Assembly (NCBI GenBank): GCA_963836605.1
Contig: CAWIKB010000007.1
Coordinates: 1-64,000, forward strand
Source of the DNA: Bog-473 sp963836605
Lineage (GTDB): Bacteria > Actinomycetota > Acidimicrobiia > Acidimicrobiales > RAAP-2
Direction of reading: 5' to 3'
Length of the DNA: 64,000 nucleotides
Position numbers and translations under genes: made by a program. Shown here one piece after another: positions 42,209-50,214 of the stretch. A model generated the notes under the pieces. The model was not told the origin of the DNA, did not search any database, and was given only the letters and a program-made list of their open reading frames with translations. The stretch's first letter is position 1, and each line of letters starts with the position of its first letter.

Positions 42209-42808
42209 TCACGCAAACGGCGTGCCGTAGCGGTTGAGGTGGGCCTTCTGTGACAAGGGCAGGCGGCGAGCCGGGCCGAGCGGCCGGGCCAGATGACCGA
42301 GCGGGACCACGGCCACCGGCACAACTTCGGTGGGCAGGCCCAGGAGGTCAGTCAATTCGTCGCCGCCCAGGACGGGCAGGGTGGTGAGGGTGGAGCCCAG
42401 ACCCAGCGCGTGGGCGGCCAGGAGGAGGTTCTGCACGGCCGGAAAGATCGACGCGTCCATCGCTCCGGCGTAGGTCAGCCGGGTGTCGCCACAGATCACG
42501 ACGAGGACGGGAGCACTGGCGACCCCACCCATGGCGCCGTGGTCGACGTCGCGCAGGAAGGCAGGTGACAAGCGCTCAGCCTCGAGGGCCTTCGCCCCAC
42601 CCTCCCAGACCCGGGCCGTGATGGCGCCGATGGCGGCCCGGAGCTCGGCATCTCGGACGACCACGAAGACGAACGGCTGACTGTTTTCAGCGCTGGGTGC
42701 GTGGGTGGCGGCGGTGAGGACCTGGGTGACCAGGGAGTCGTCGACTGCGTCAGGAAGGAAGGAGCGGGCGGCACGCTGAGTCAGCACCACCTCGAAGAAT
42801 TCGGACAT
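42209..42808 (-). CDS. Nitroreductase-family flavoprotein
   Basis: A 199-residue FMN enzyme. It has LTQRAARSFLPDAVDDS (FMN phosphate arginine in QRAARSF), THAPSAENSQPFVFVVV (FMN ring contact) and AVQNLLLAAHALGLGSTLTT, with a final VVPLGHLARPLGPARR for the phosphate. Family members reduce nitro compounds, enals or act in dehalogenation. It lies 83 bp before the SRPBCC gene on the same strand, and the two may be one unit. The natural substrate is unknown. Confidence 0.88.
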   Translation of the reverse strand: MSEFFEVVLTQRAARSFLPDAVDDSLVTQVLTAATHAPSAENSQPFVFVVVRDAELRAAIGAITARVWEGGAKALEAERLSPAFLRDVDHGAMGGVASAPVLVVICGDTRLTYAGAMDASIFPAVQNLLLAAHALGLGSTLTTLPVLGGDELTDLLGLPTEVVPVAVVPLGHLARPLGPARRLPLSQKAHLNRYGTPFA

Positions 42809-43082
42809 GCGTCAGCAGTCGTCTCCGCGGCCGTTGTTGCCATGTCTGTGCATTGTGGTCAGCCCATCGATCGCTCTGCGAGGTCGTCCTCATTGTAGGA
42901 GTGGCCCACGGGTGGCGTTGGTCCCGGTCTGCCCAAGGTCAGGTGCGACCGCTGCCGTGCCCGGGATCACCGAAGGCCGGCCAGGGGCCCCACTAACATC
43001 GTCAGGCCGGTATATCAGATCCGCATTCCATTGAGTGATCCGCAGATGGTGGGCCCGACGAAGGCCCGAAAGTGAGCGCGCT

Positions 43083-43847
43083 GTGAGTGAGACAACCAAT
43101 CGTCGAAGTTGGGAGGACTGGGGCGCCGTCGATCCGATGTACGCCATCCTCACCGATCCGCAATTTCGATTCGGCAAGGGCGATCTCGACTACTTCCTCG
43201 AGACGGGCGAAGGAACGATCACGCAGGTGCTGGCCGAATGTGAGCGACTCGGTCTTTGTCGGCAGCGCGGCCTGGCGCTTGACTTCGGATGCGGCATCGG
43301 GCGGTTGACCGCGCCCCTGGCCGATCACTTCGAGAGCGTGGTCGGTCTCGACATCGCTTCGAGCATGGTGGAGCGAGCCCGGAGCATCCACGGCGACCGC
43401 TGTCAGTTCGCTGTCCACCAAAGTGACGACCTCGCCATGTACCCCTCGAGGTCGTTCGACTTCGTTCTCTGCCTCCTGGTGCTCCAGCACCTCCCGACTC
43501 GCTCCCTCATGGAGCGGTACATGACCGAATTTGTCCGCATCCTGCGGCCCGGCGGCGCCCTTGTCCTGCAGCTGTGCTCGCAGGTACCGAGCCCGCCGCC
43601 GCTCCCGCCGTGGAAGACCAAGGAGGGAGCGCGAAAGCGACTCGGGCTTGAACTGCGTCGGTGGGGTGTCAGTCCCGACTATCTCTACAAGCGCTTGGAT
43701 TGGTTGCCCGAGATGACCATGACCGCCATTTCGGACGACGACGCCCGGGCGGTGTTCGCCTCGGCCGGTGGCCAGGTCCTCTTCGCCACCGTGCCCAACG
43801 TGGATCCGCAGGGGACCGAGGACCGGACGTACTACGTGACCCGCTGA
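43083..43847 (+). CDS. Class I SAM-dependent methyltransferase
   Basis: A 254-residue enzyme starting with GTG 43083. RRSWEDWGAVDPMYAIL is a usual leader for this group. Motif I is LDFGCGIGRLTAPLA, then VGLDIASSMVERAR, SFDFVLCLLVLQHLP and RILRPGGALVLQL, with a C-terminal strand ending TYYVTR. It belongs to the Methyltransf_11/25 group on small molecules or lipids. No operon partners: 200 bp separate it from the next gene. The substrate is unknown. Confidence 0.87.
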   Translation: MSETTNRRSWEDWGAVDPMYAILTDPQFRFGKGDLDYFLETGEGTITQVLAECERLGLCRQRGLALDFGCGIGRLTAPLADHFESVVGLDIASSMVERARSIHGDRCQFAVHQSDDLAMYPSRSFDFVLCLLVLQHLPTRSLMERYMTEFVRILRPGGALVLQLCSQVPSPPPLPPWKTKEGARKRLGLELRRWGVSPDYLYKRLDWLPEMTMTAISDDDARAVFASAGGQVLFATVPNVDPQGTEDRTYYVTR

Positions 43848-44049
43848 CGACGGAAGCGCCCTATGGTGCTCTGGCCCGGTCCGGATCGAGCCGTCCCGGA
43901 CCCGTGGGAGAGTCTGCCGAAGGAGCCAGCGGATTGGGCCTTGTGATGACAAACCGCTACCTTGTGCCCTGCACCGGCGACGGGTCGGTGTCCGCCAAGC
44001 ATCATGACGTGGTTGAGAAGAACGGCGGAGGGGGACAAGGAGGACGACG

Positions 44050-44565
44050 GTGGCCGACGGCGCCGCATCGCAAGAAGAGGTATTGCAGCAGATCATCGGT
44101 CAGCCGACCGGCAAGGCCAAAGTGGTGGTCGAGCGCGGCCCGGTGAGTCACTTTGCTGAAGCGGTCGGGAGTACGAGCCCGATTTACCGCAATCCCGAGG
44201 CGGCGAAGGCGGCCGGGTTCGATGCCATTCCAGCCCCTCCGACCTGGCCTTTCGCCATGGAGTTCGCGGGCAAATTCGAGGAGATGCAGCCGTCCGACGC
44301 TCCGACCGGCAATCCCCTCATGACCGCTGTGGGACCCCTCATGGCGAAGGGAGGACTGATCCTCCACGGTGAGCAGGAGTTCATCTACCACCGGCCCGTT
44401 CAGGTGGGCGACGTTCTGGTGAGCGAAGGCAAGATCACCGATGCCTACCAGAAGGAGTCCAAGGGCAAGACGATGACCTTCATCGTCAGTGAGACCAACT
44501 GGTCTGACGATGCGACCGGCGAGCCGGTGGTTACCGCTCGCTTCAACCTGATCCACCGCTCCTAG
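44050..44565 (+). CDS. MaoC-like dehydratase, N-terminal type (HadA-like)
   Basis: A 171-residue hot-dog fold protein starting with GTG 44050. It has LQQIIGQPTGKAKVVVERGP, FAEAVGSTSPIYRNPEAAKA, IPAPPTWPFAMEF and GGLILHGEQEFIYHRPVQVG. The Asp-His catalytic pair of true hydratases is absent, as in HadA/HadC subunits that must pair with a HadB-type partner. The MaoC protein at 44809 has that pair, so together they probably form an (R)-specific enoyl-thioester hydratase for long-chain or sterol side-chain acyl groups. Confidence 0.88.
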   Translation: MADGAASQEEVLQQIIGQPTGKAKVVVERGPVSHFAEAVGSTSPIYRNPEAAKAAGFDAIPAPPTWPFAMEFAGKFEEMQPSDAPTGNPLMTAVGPLMAKGGLILHGEQEFIYHRPVQVGDVLVSEGKITDAYQKESKGKTMTFIVSETNWSDDATGEPVVTARFNLIHRS

Positions 44566-44716
44566 ACCGGGGCCGATGTGACGACGTTGCACTCCGCCAC
44601 CCCGGTGCTGACCGGGCACACGCCTGGAACACGTGGTCCATCGACCACTGGCTGCACCTGTCCGGGGCGTGAGATGACGCGACGCGCAACGCAGAGTTGA
44701 TCGATCGCAACGCCAC

Positions 44717-44750
44717 GAATGGATGTCGAACCGCAGGAATGGATGTTGAA
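44717..44750. promoter_or_regulatory. Direct repeat between the two MaoC genes
   Basis: GAATGGATGTCGAA (44717-44730) and GAATGGATGTTGAA (44737-44750) are spaced 20 bp start to start, about two helical turns. They lie 59 bp before the second MaoC gene. They could be an operator or activator site. Confidence 0.4.
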
Positions 44751-44808
44751 AGTGGAGGGCGCGGCTGAGTCGGCTGCGGCCATGAACTCTTGAAGAGGGG
44801 ATGGACAC

Positions 44809-45240
44809 ATGGGTGAGCAGAAGTTGTTCTTCGAAGACGTGTCGGTGGGTGACGAGGCTCCTGTTACCTCGCACAAACTGACCAGGACCGACCTGGTGAA
44901 GTACGCCGGCGCTTCGGGTGACTTCAACCCGATGCACCATGACGAAGTGGCGGCCCAGGCAGCTGGTCAACCCAGCGTCTTTGGCCACGGCATGTTCTCG
45001 ATGGGTCTCCTAGGCTCGGCGCTGACCGACTATGTGGGCGTCGGCAATGTGACGAGGTATCAAGTCCGCTTTGCCCGGCAGACCTGGCCCGACGAGGTCT
45101 TGACGTCGAAGATCGTGGTCACGGGCAAGCGCGAGGAGGATGCCAAGTCGCTGATCGATCTTTCGGTCACCCTCTCCAACGGCGAGGGCGAGGCCAAGCT
45201 GGTGGGCCAGGCCACCGCCGCACTTCCCAGCAAGAGCTGA
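44809..45240 (+). CDS. MaoC-family (R)-hydratase (HadB-like)
   Basis: A 143-residue single hot-dog hydratase. The motif SGDFNPMHHDEVAAQAAGQP carries the catalytic Asp and His, followed by FGHGMFSMGLLGSALTDYVG, which caps the substrate tunnel. It starts at ATG 44809 after a GAAGAGGGG ribosome site. The HadA-like gene 244 bp upstream lacks these residues, so this is probably the catalytic subunit of a heterodimer. It hydrates trans-enoyl-CoA or -ACP. Confidence 0.9.
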   Translation: MGEQKLFFEDVSVGDEAPVTSHKLTRTDLVKYAGASGDFNPMHHDEVAAQAAGQPSVFGHGMFSMGLLGSALTDYVGVGNVTRYQVRFARQTWPDEVLTSKIVVTGKREEDAKSLIDLSVTLSNGEGEAKLVGQATAALPSKS

Positions 45241-45295
45241 GTCTCAGGCCAGCCCGGCCAATGTGAGCGGTCGTTGCTTCGGGTGTATACGACTA

Positions 45296-45311
45296 GTCCA
45301 ATTGGTTGGAC
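45296..45311. promoter_or_regulatory. Inverted repeat GTCCAA-TTGG-TTGGAC
   Basis: Six-base arms around a four-base centre. It lies in an AT-richer 198-bp intergenic region with a TATAGT -10-like hexamer at 45322-45327 and two GTATAC palindromes close by. It is likely part of the control region of the HicB/HTH gene. Confidence 0.45.
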
Positions 45312-45346
45312 ATAAAGTGTCTATAGTATTAGCCTGATCGTATACA

Positions 45347-45362
45347 GTGGGCTATAGCCCAC
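45347..45362. promoter_or_regulatory. 16-bp perfect palindrome upstream of the HicB/HTH gene
   Basis: GTGGGCTATAGCCCAC has no mismatch and no loop. It lies 77 bp before the ATG of the HicB/HTH protein and 35 bp downstream of the inverted repeat at 45296-45311. The protein it precedes has a helix-turn-helix, so autoregulation is likely. Confidence 0.5.
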
Positions 45363-45438
45363 GGGACACACCGCATCCCGGGACTGCTCATCAAGCCCAC
45401 AGCAAGGCCAGATCGCGTCAACGCGGGAGGTCGATGTC

Positions 45439-46026
45439 ATGTACCACGCCACATTCGTATTCGATCCGAGGGGAGTGTGGCGGGCCCAGATCGATGAATT
45501 GCCCGAAGTCTGGGCTTCAGCACGGACGCTGGGCAAGGCCCGTGAATACCTCGTGGATGCTCTGGCCCCGCGCCTGACCACACCCGCACGCCTGCTCTGG
45601 GATCGGGTGATCTTCCAGCCGCCGACCCTGCCGCCTCGTGTCGAGGAATCCGTGGCCAAGGCCCTGGCGCACCGGGAAATGGCTGAGTCGGTGCGACAGG
45701 CGGCGGGGGAGGCGACCCGCAAGGCGGCCACCGATCTGGTCACCGAAGCGCAGTTGTCGATGCGGGACGCCGCCGACATTTTGGGACTGTCCCATCAGCG
45801 GGTGCAGCAGCTCGTGGCGGCCGGCGCGCCCGGGCATCCGGCTGCGTCGGATCCGGCGGAGGGTGGCGAGAGAGCTCTGGCGGAGGCCGTGAGCGTGTTT
45901 CTCCATGCCGGTCTCGACAAGGACCTCGGATCCGTCGCCACAGCCATGGTCTCGGCCCTGGCCGCAGCGGCGGCCACCGGCGCCGCGGTCGGTGCCGGTG
46001 CCGGTGCGGGTGACGCCGGGCCGTAG
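45439..46026 (+). CDS. HicB-like protein fused to a helix-turn-helix domain
   Basis: A 195-residue protein. Residues 1-45 (MYHATFVFDPRGVWRAQIDE, then ASARTLGKAREYLVDAL) form a HicB-type partial RNase H fold. A long helical part (70-105) follows, then a helix-turn-helix LSMRDAADILGLSHQRVQQL near 109-128 and an Ala/Gly-rich C-terminal tail. HicB antitoxins bind DNA through such a domain. There is no HicA toxin gene beside it; a HicA-like protein lies at 7487, 38 kb away. The product is probably an orphan regulator or antitoxin. Confidence 0.7.
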   Translation: MYHATFVFDPRGVWRAQIDELPEVWASARTLGKAREYLVDALAPRLTTPARLLWDRVIFQPPTLPPRVEESVAKALAHREMAESVRQAAGEATRKAATDLVTEAQLSMRDAADILGLSHQRVQQLVAAGAPGHPAASDPAEGGERALAEAVSVFLHAGLDKDLGSVATAMVSALAAAAATGAAVGAGAGAGDAGP

Positions 46027-46050
46027 CGCGGGCGTCGATCGCACCCGGAT

Positions 46051-47271
46051 TCAGGCAGGATCGAAGCGCACCGGCAGTCGGGCCGGTCCCCAGATGCCGA
46101 AGGTGGCCGGCTTCCAGGTCACCTCCCCGTTCCGGGCCAAATTGGGCATTCGTTGGGCCAACAAGGGCAGTGCCTCCTGCAGCTCCCCTCGGGCCAGGGC
46201 CGCGCCCATGCAGAAGTGGATGCCCGAACCGAAGGTCACGTGGGCGCTGTCGCGCTGAATGGTGATGTCGAATTCGTTCGGGAGCTCCCAGACATCGGGA
46301 TCGCGGTTGGCCCCGGCCAGCGCCGTCGAGACGATGGTGCCCTGCGGGAACAGGACGTCGCGGTACACCACGTCCTCAGAGGCGAAACGAACGGTGGCTC
46401 GCACCGCACCGAGAAATCGCATCGACTCCTCGACCGCCCGCGGGGCCAGTTCGGGATGCTCGGCCAACAGGGCCCACTGGTCCGGATGGTCGGCGAAGAG
46501 GGCAATGCAGCACGCCAGTTGGTTGCGCGTGGTATCGGTTCCGGCCATGAGGACAGCCTGCGCCAGCATGGTCATCTCGTCGGTCGAGAGGCGATCGCCC
46601 TCCTCCTCTATGGCGATCAGGTCGCTGAGCAGGTCATGGCGCGGCGCGGCGCGGCGCTCCGCCACCATGTCACCGACATAGACGGCCAGCTCGTTTGCCG
46701 CCCGCTCGATGAGTGGCAGATCGTCGGCCAGCATGCCGTTGAAAATGCGGAAGATGTCGGTGGCCCAGCTGGAGAACAGCTTCCAGTCCTCAGGTGGGGC
46801 CCCGAGCAACTCACAGATGATGGGAATGGGGTAAGGCTCGCAGATGTCGGCCACGAACTCACATCGGCCCTGCGACGCTACCCGATCAATCAGGTCGTTC
46901 AGCACTGCTCGCATCGTTGGGCGCAGCCGGTTGGCCGAGGCCGGAGTGAAGGCCGGCGCGACCAGCCGGCGTAGGCGAGCGTGCTCGTCACCCTCCATGG
47001 AGAGAATCGACTGGCGGCGCCGCCTGAAGTCGTCGCTGTCGGGCAGTCCGGCCATCTGGGGCAGCATCGACAGGGCCGAATGAAACCGCTTGTCCCGCAG
47101 GATCGCGGTGACGTCCTCCATTCGAGTCACGCCGTAGCCCATGTCCGTGTGGGCCAGCCAGTGGTGCGACCGCGCTTCCTCAATTGCGGCCAGCGCATCG
47201 AGCCGCTCCAACCCCACGGTGTTGAGAGTGGGCAAGTCGAGCTGGTCGACCGGCTGAACCCGGGAAGTCAT
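46051..47271 (-). CDS. Cytochrome P450
   Basis: A 406-residue soluble bacterial P450. The oxygen-activation helix is AGTDTTRNQ, the ExxR pair is EESMRF, and the haem loop is FGSGIHFCMGAALAR with Cys354. The length is standard. ATG 47271 overlaps the stop of the upstream SDR (ATGA), so P450 and SDR are translated together, suggesting hydroxylation followed by oxidation of the alcohol. A ferredoxin is not present in the window. The substrate is unknown; sterol or terpene-like molecules are possible. Confidence 0.92.
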   Translation of the reverse strand: MTSRVQPVDQLDLPTLNTVGLERLDALAAIEEARSHHWLAHTDMGYGVTRMEDVTAILRDKRFHSALSMLPQMAGLPDSDDFRRRRQSILSMEGDEHARLRRLVAPAFTPASANRLRPTMRAVLNDLIDRVASQGRCEFVADICEPYPIPIICELLGAPPEDWKLFSSWATDIFRIFNGMLADDLPLIERAANELAVYVGDMVAERRAAPRHDLLSDLIAIEEEGDRLSTDEMTMLAQAVLMAGTDTTRNQLACCIALFADHPDQWALLAEHPELAPRAVEESMRFLGAVRATVRFASEDVVYRDVLFPQGTIVSTALAGANRDPDVWELPNEFDITIQRDSAHVTFGSGIHFCMGAALARGELQEALPLLAQRMPNLARNGEVTWKPATFGIWGPARLPVRFDPA

Positions 47272-48092
47272 GTTCCCGAGTCTTGCAGCGATGGATGCCG
47301 TTTGGCCATCATCGGGAGGATCCACGATTTGGGGATGAGGTGGCCAGCCGCTGCACCGACCCGGTTGGCCGCTCCGGGAATGACCACGGGACGACCGGCC
47401 GCCAACCCGGCCACCGCCGCCTGGGCCACCTGGTCGGCCGGCACCCACATGATTTTCGGGAGCGAGGCGCTGGCTTCCTCGTCGCTCATCCCGGCCGCCT
47501 CGGCGAACCCGGTCTCCACCGGGCCCGGGCACAGCGTGGTCACCGTGACGCCGGTGCCCTTGAGCTCGGCACCCAGGGCACGCCCGTAGGAGAGCACGAA
47601 CGCCTTGGACGCGCCGTAGACGGCCTGGCCGGGCAACGGCTGGAAGGCGGCGGTCGACGCGGTGTTGAGGATGGCGCCGTTGCGCAGATTGACCATGCCG
47701 GGGATGAACAGCGTGCACAGGTCGACGACGGCTTCGATATTCGTACGGACCATGGCCAGCTCGGCGTAGCGATCGCTCTTGTGCACCGGGCCCATGGTGG
47801 TCAAGCCGGCGTTGTTGACCAGGACATCGACATTGAGCCCGCGCCCCTCGACTTGTTCGGGCAGGGCACGCCGCGATTCGGCATCGCTCAGATCGGCGGC
47901 GATCACCTCGCTGCGCACGCGGTACGCGACGGCGAGTTCCTCGGCCAGCGCGCGCAGCCGGTCCTCCCGGCGTGCCACCAGGGTCACACCATGTCCCCGC
48001 TTGGCCAGCTCCCGGGCAATCTGGGCACCGATGCCAGAGGACGACCCGGTGACCAAGGCGGTTGTGCTCTCTTTGGGGATCGGGAGTGCCAT
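47268..48092 (-). CDS. Short-chain dehydrogenase/reductase
   Basis: A 274-residue classical SDR. GSSSGIGAQIARELAKRGH is the cofactor loop, LVARREDRL favours NADP, NNAG is present, and the catalytic part is TASTAAFQPLPGQAVYGASK (Ser, Tyr, Lys). A C-terminal tail with HLIPKSWILPMMAKRHPSL is typical of the YqjQ-like/DltE type. It is first in the operon with the P450, which it overlaps by four bases. The inverted repeat at 48196-48207 lies 104 bp upstream. Confidence 0.9.
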   Translation of the reverse strand: MALPIPKESTTALVTGSSSGIGAQIARELAKRGHGVTLVARREDRLRALAEELAVAYRVRSEVIAADLSDAESRRALPEQVEGRGLNVDVLVNNAGLTTMGPVHKSDRYAELAMVRTNIEAVVDLCTLFIPGMVNLRNGAILNTASTAAFQPLPGQAVYGASKAFVLSYGRALGAELKGTGVTVTTLCPGPVETGFAEAAGMSDEEASASLPKIMWVPADQVAQAAVAGLAAGRPVVIPGAANRVGAAAGHLIPKSWILPMMAKRHPSLQDSGT

Positions 48093-48195
48093 GGGCAGAC
48101 TGTACGCGGACCAGGGGCGTCTCGGCGCCTCCGACCGGTGCGGGTACGCGTTCCGCCGGTATGGGGTCGAAGTCGGCGCGTTGGGTGAAGATTGT

Positions 48196-48207
48196 GTTAC
48201 GGGTAAC
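48196..48207. promoter_or_regulatory. Inverted repeat GTTAC-GG-GTAAC upstream of the SDR-P450 operon
   Basis: Five-base arms around two bases, 104 bp before the SDR start. TetR-type regulators often use such sites, but no regulator gene is adjacent. Support is weak. Confidence 0.3.
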
Positions 48208-48334
48208 CCCGCCACCAGCACCTTCGCAAATCTCCTGTTCACGTGGGGTTCACAGAGCAGCAGGCAGGGTGGATACTGGCCCTAGTACGGCTGTGGGTCC
48301 CTCACCCGCTGCCTTGAGTGGAAAGGAGCTGCCG

Positions 48335-48379
48335 ATGACCTCGACACGCTCGACCGAGGAAGGCGATCCACCGGGTTAG
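48335..48379 (+). CDS. Possible 14-residue peptide with strong ribosome site
   Basis: GAAAGGAG ends six bases before ATG 48335, and the frame closes at TAG 48377-48379 after MTSTRSTEEGDPPG. A perfect 11-bp-stem hairpin begins four bases after the stop. The combination of a strong site, a tiny frame and a hairpin is that of a leader peptide or a micro-protein transcript. No downstream biosynthetic operon follows. It lies in the 557-bp gap 48093-48649, which otherwise holds nothing convincing. Confidence 0.35.
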   Translation: MTSTRSTEEGDPPG

Positions 48380-48383
48380 AGAT

Positions 48384-48410
48384 GCGTCACCGATGTCGGA
48401 TCGGTGACGC
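48384..48410. terminator. 11-bp perfect stem-loop
   Basis: GCGTCACCGAT pairs with ATCGGTGACGC across the loop GTCGG. There is no T-run, so it may be a terminator helped by other factors or a structured RNA element. It directly follows the 14-codon frame. Confidence 0.5.
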
Positions 48411-48649
48411 GACGTAGTCGATCACTCGACGAGACGCTCGGCGTATGAATGAGGCCGAACTCGCGCCGGTGCGTGTGCAGGCAGGCCATCAGGGCCGCCG
48501 CCGGCACCTACTGCGCCAATCGTTGACGTGGGTGGGAGACTGCCAGGACAACACAACAACGAGTTCAGGACCGGCCTCGCCGCCGGTCCTGCTCGCGTCA
48601 GGGACCGGTTGACCGAGGCTCTGATGTGGGACGTGGCAGTGTGGGCACG

Positions 48650-49295
48650 ATGACCGAGGCGTTCAGCGATGGGTCCGGACGGCGGCGTCTCGGGATGTTT
48701 CCCCTCTCGACCATCCTCTTTCCCCATGCTCTGTTGCCATTGCATGTCTTCGAACCCCGGTACCGGGAGTTGGTGGCGGACTGCATGGCGGGCGACGCCC
48801 GGTTCGGCACCGTCCTCATCGCGCGCGGCTCGGAGGTGGGCGGAGGGGACGAGCGGATGGATGTCGGGACACGCGCGGTGATCACCCGTAGGGCCGCCCT
48901 CTCCGACGGTCGCTCGCTCATGATGGTGGGGGGTGAGACTCGGATCCGGGTCGCCCAGTGGCTGGACGACGATCCCTACCCGCTGGCCCTGGTGGAGGAG
49001 TGGACACCCGAGATCGAGCCGGACGACGGCATGCTGGCGCGCGCCGTGCGTTGCGTGCGGCGCGCCCGGGGGCTGCTGTCCGAGTCCGGCACGACCGCCG
49101 CGTTGTCACCTGATGTGCAATTTCGACGACGACCCCGAAGTCGCAAGTTGGCAGGTCTGCGCGGCCGCACCCTTGAATACGATCGATGCCCATCGGGTGC
49201 TCTCGGCCAGCGGGACCGTGGCACGATTGGCCCTTCTCATCGAGCTCACCGAGGCGGTGTCGCAGGACCTCGTGGCCATGTTGGCGGAGGGCTGA
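48650..49295 (+). pseudogene. LON substrate-binding-domain protein, split by a frameshift
   Basis: The first part from ATG 48650 reads LGMFPLSTILFPHALLPLHV and FEPRYRELVADCMAGDARFG, the standard start of LON-domain proteins. It continues to LLSESGTTAALSPD. Near 49110-49120 the family sequence jumps to the next frame: FDDDPEVASWQVCAAAPLN then ASGTVARLALLIELTEAV ending MLAEG. One extra base in the region explains the break. The full protein would be about 214 residues. The family has no established enzymatic role by itself. Confidence 0.75.
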
Positions 49296-49314
49296 CCGAC
49301 AGCACCGCCTGCGT

Positions 49315-50214
49315 TCAGCCCTCCAGGACAGGGAGGACCGCCTTGAGAAAACGTCGGGGAGCCTCGACCATGGGATAGTGGCCCACCCCTTCGAGCCGCA
49401 CGACCGAGGCGTCGGGTCGGGCGGCCAGGAGGGTGTCGACCATGTCGGGAACGGCGATCGGGTCGTCCATGCCCCACACCACGTGCAGCGGCGAGGGATC
49501 GGACTCGATAGCGCCGGTGAAACGAGATTGACGGCGCCGCCGTTCCTCGATGTAGCGAATGAGCCGCGGGAGTATCAGGTGCCCGTCGTCCCGCAAGATC
49601 TGCTCCACGGTGGGCGGCAGGGGATCCTGCGGATCCTCTGCCCCGGCCAAGTCGGCATCGGGGCTGAAGGTGTCGCGCAGGCTCTGGGTCAACGACGCGG
49701 CGTTGATGGGGGTATCCGCCGGGAGTTTCTCGTCGGGCAGACCGAGCAGGAACTGTTGCCCGTTGGTGAGGTGGGCCTGCTCGATGTAGATGCTGCCGTT
49801 GGTCAGGATGCGCTGGTCCACCTCCACCGGCCACGCACCCTCTTGACGGCGGGCCAGCAATTCGCCGCCGACGGTGTCGCCCATGTCATGGGTGAGGAGC
49901 GACAATCGGGGGAGTCCCAGCTCGGCCACGAAGGCGACAACCAGGTCGGCCTGGAGCGCCAGGGTGTAGGGCTGATCGGGTTTGGCCGAGAGGCCGTAGC
50001 CGAGGCCGTCGAGCAGGAGCACCCGCCGTCCGGCCCGCAGCGATGGGAGGACGGCGGCGTAGTCGAAGGACGACGAGGGAAATCCGTGGAGGATCAACAA
50101 AGGCGAGTGGAGCTCGGGTCCGATGGCGGGCGCATCGATGGTGAAGACCCGGTACCCACCCAACTGACGGTGCGTGCCGGTGGCCTCCCACCCTGCGCTG
50201 GTGGTGATCGTCAT
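49315..50214 (-). CDS. Alpha/beta hydrolase, haloalkane dehalogenase/epoxide hydrolase type
   Basis: A 299-residue hydrolase. LLILHGFPSSSFDYAAVLP has the oxyanion HGFP, the nucleophile elbow is LLTHDMGDTVG with Asp in place of Ser, HVVWGMDDPI holds the acid, and GVGHYPMVEAP holds the catalytic His. Asp nucleophiles are typical for epoxide hydrolases and haloalkane dehalogenases. Its start overlaps the stop of the LLM oxidoreductase gene by four bases, so the two act in one pathway. The substrate is unknown. Confidence 0.85.
   Translation of the reverse strand: MTITTSAGWEATGTHRQLGGYRVFTIDAPAIGPELHSPLLILHGFPSSSFDYAAVLPSLRAGRRVLLLDGLGYGLSAKPDQPYTLALQADLVVAFVAELGLPRLSLLTHDMGDTVGGELLARRQEGAWPVEVDQRILTNGSIYIEQAHLTNGQQFLLGLPDEKLPADTPINAASLTQSLRDTFSPDADLAGAEDPQDPLPPTVEQILRDDGHLILPRLIRYIEERRRRQSRFTGAIESDPSPLHVVWGMDDPIAVPDMVDTLLAARPDASVVRLEGVGHYPMVEAPRRFLKAVLPVLEG

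Noticed and set aside
47272..47718. 149-codon N-terminal extension of the P450
   Set aside because: The extension is antisense-like Arg/Gly-rich sequence overlapping the SDR; the P450 starts at 47271 with ATGA coupling.
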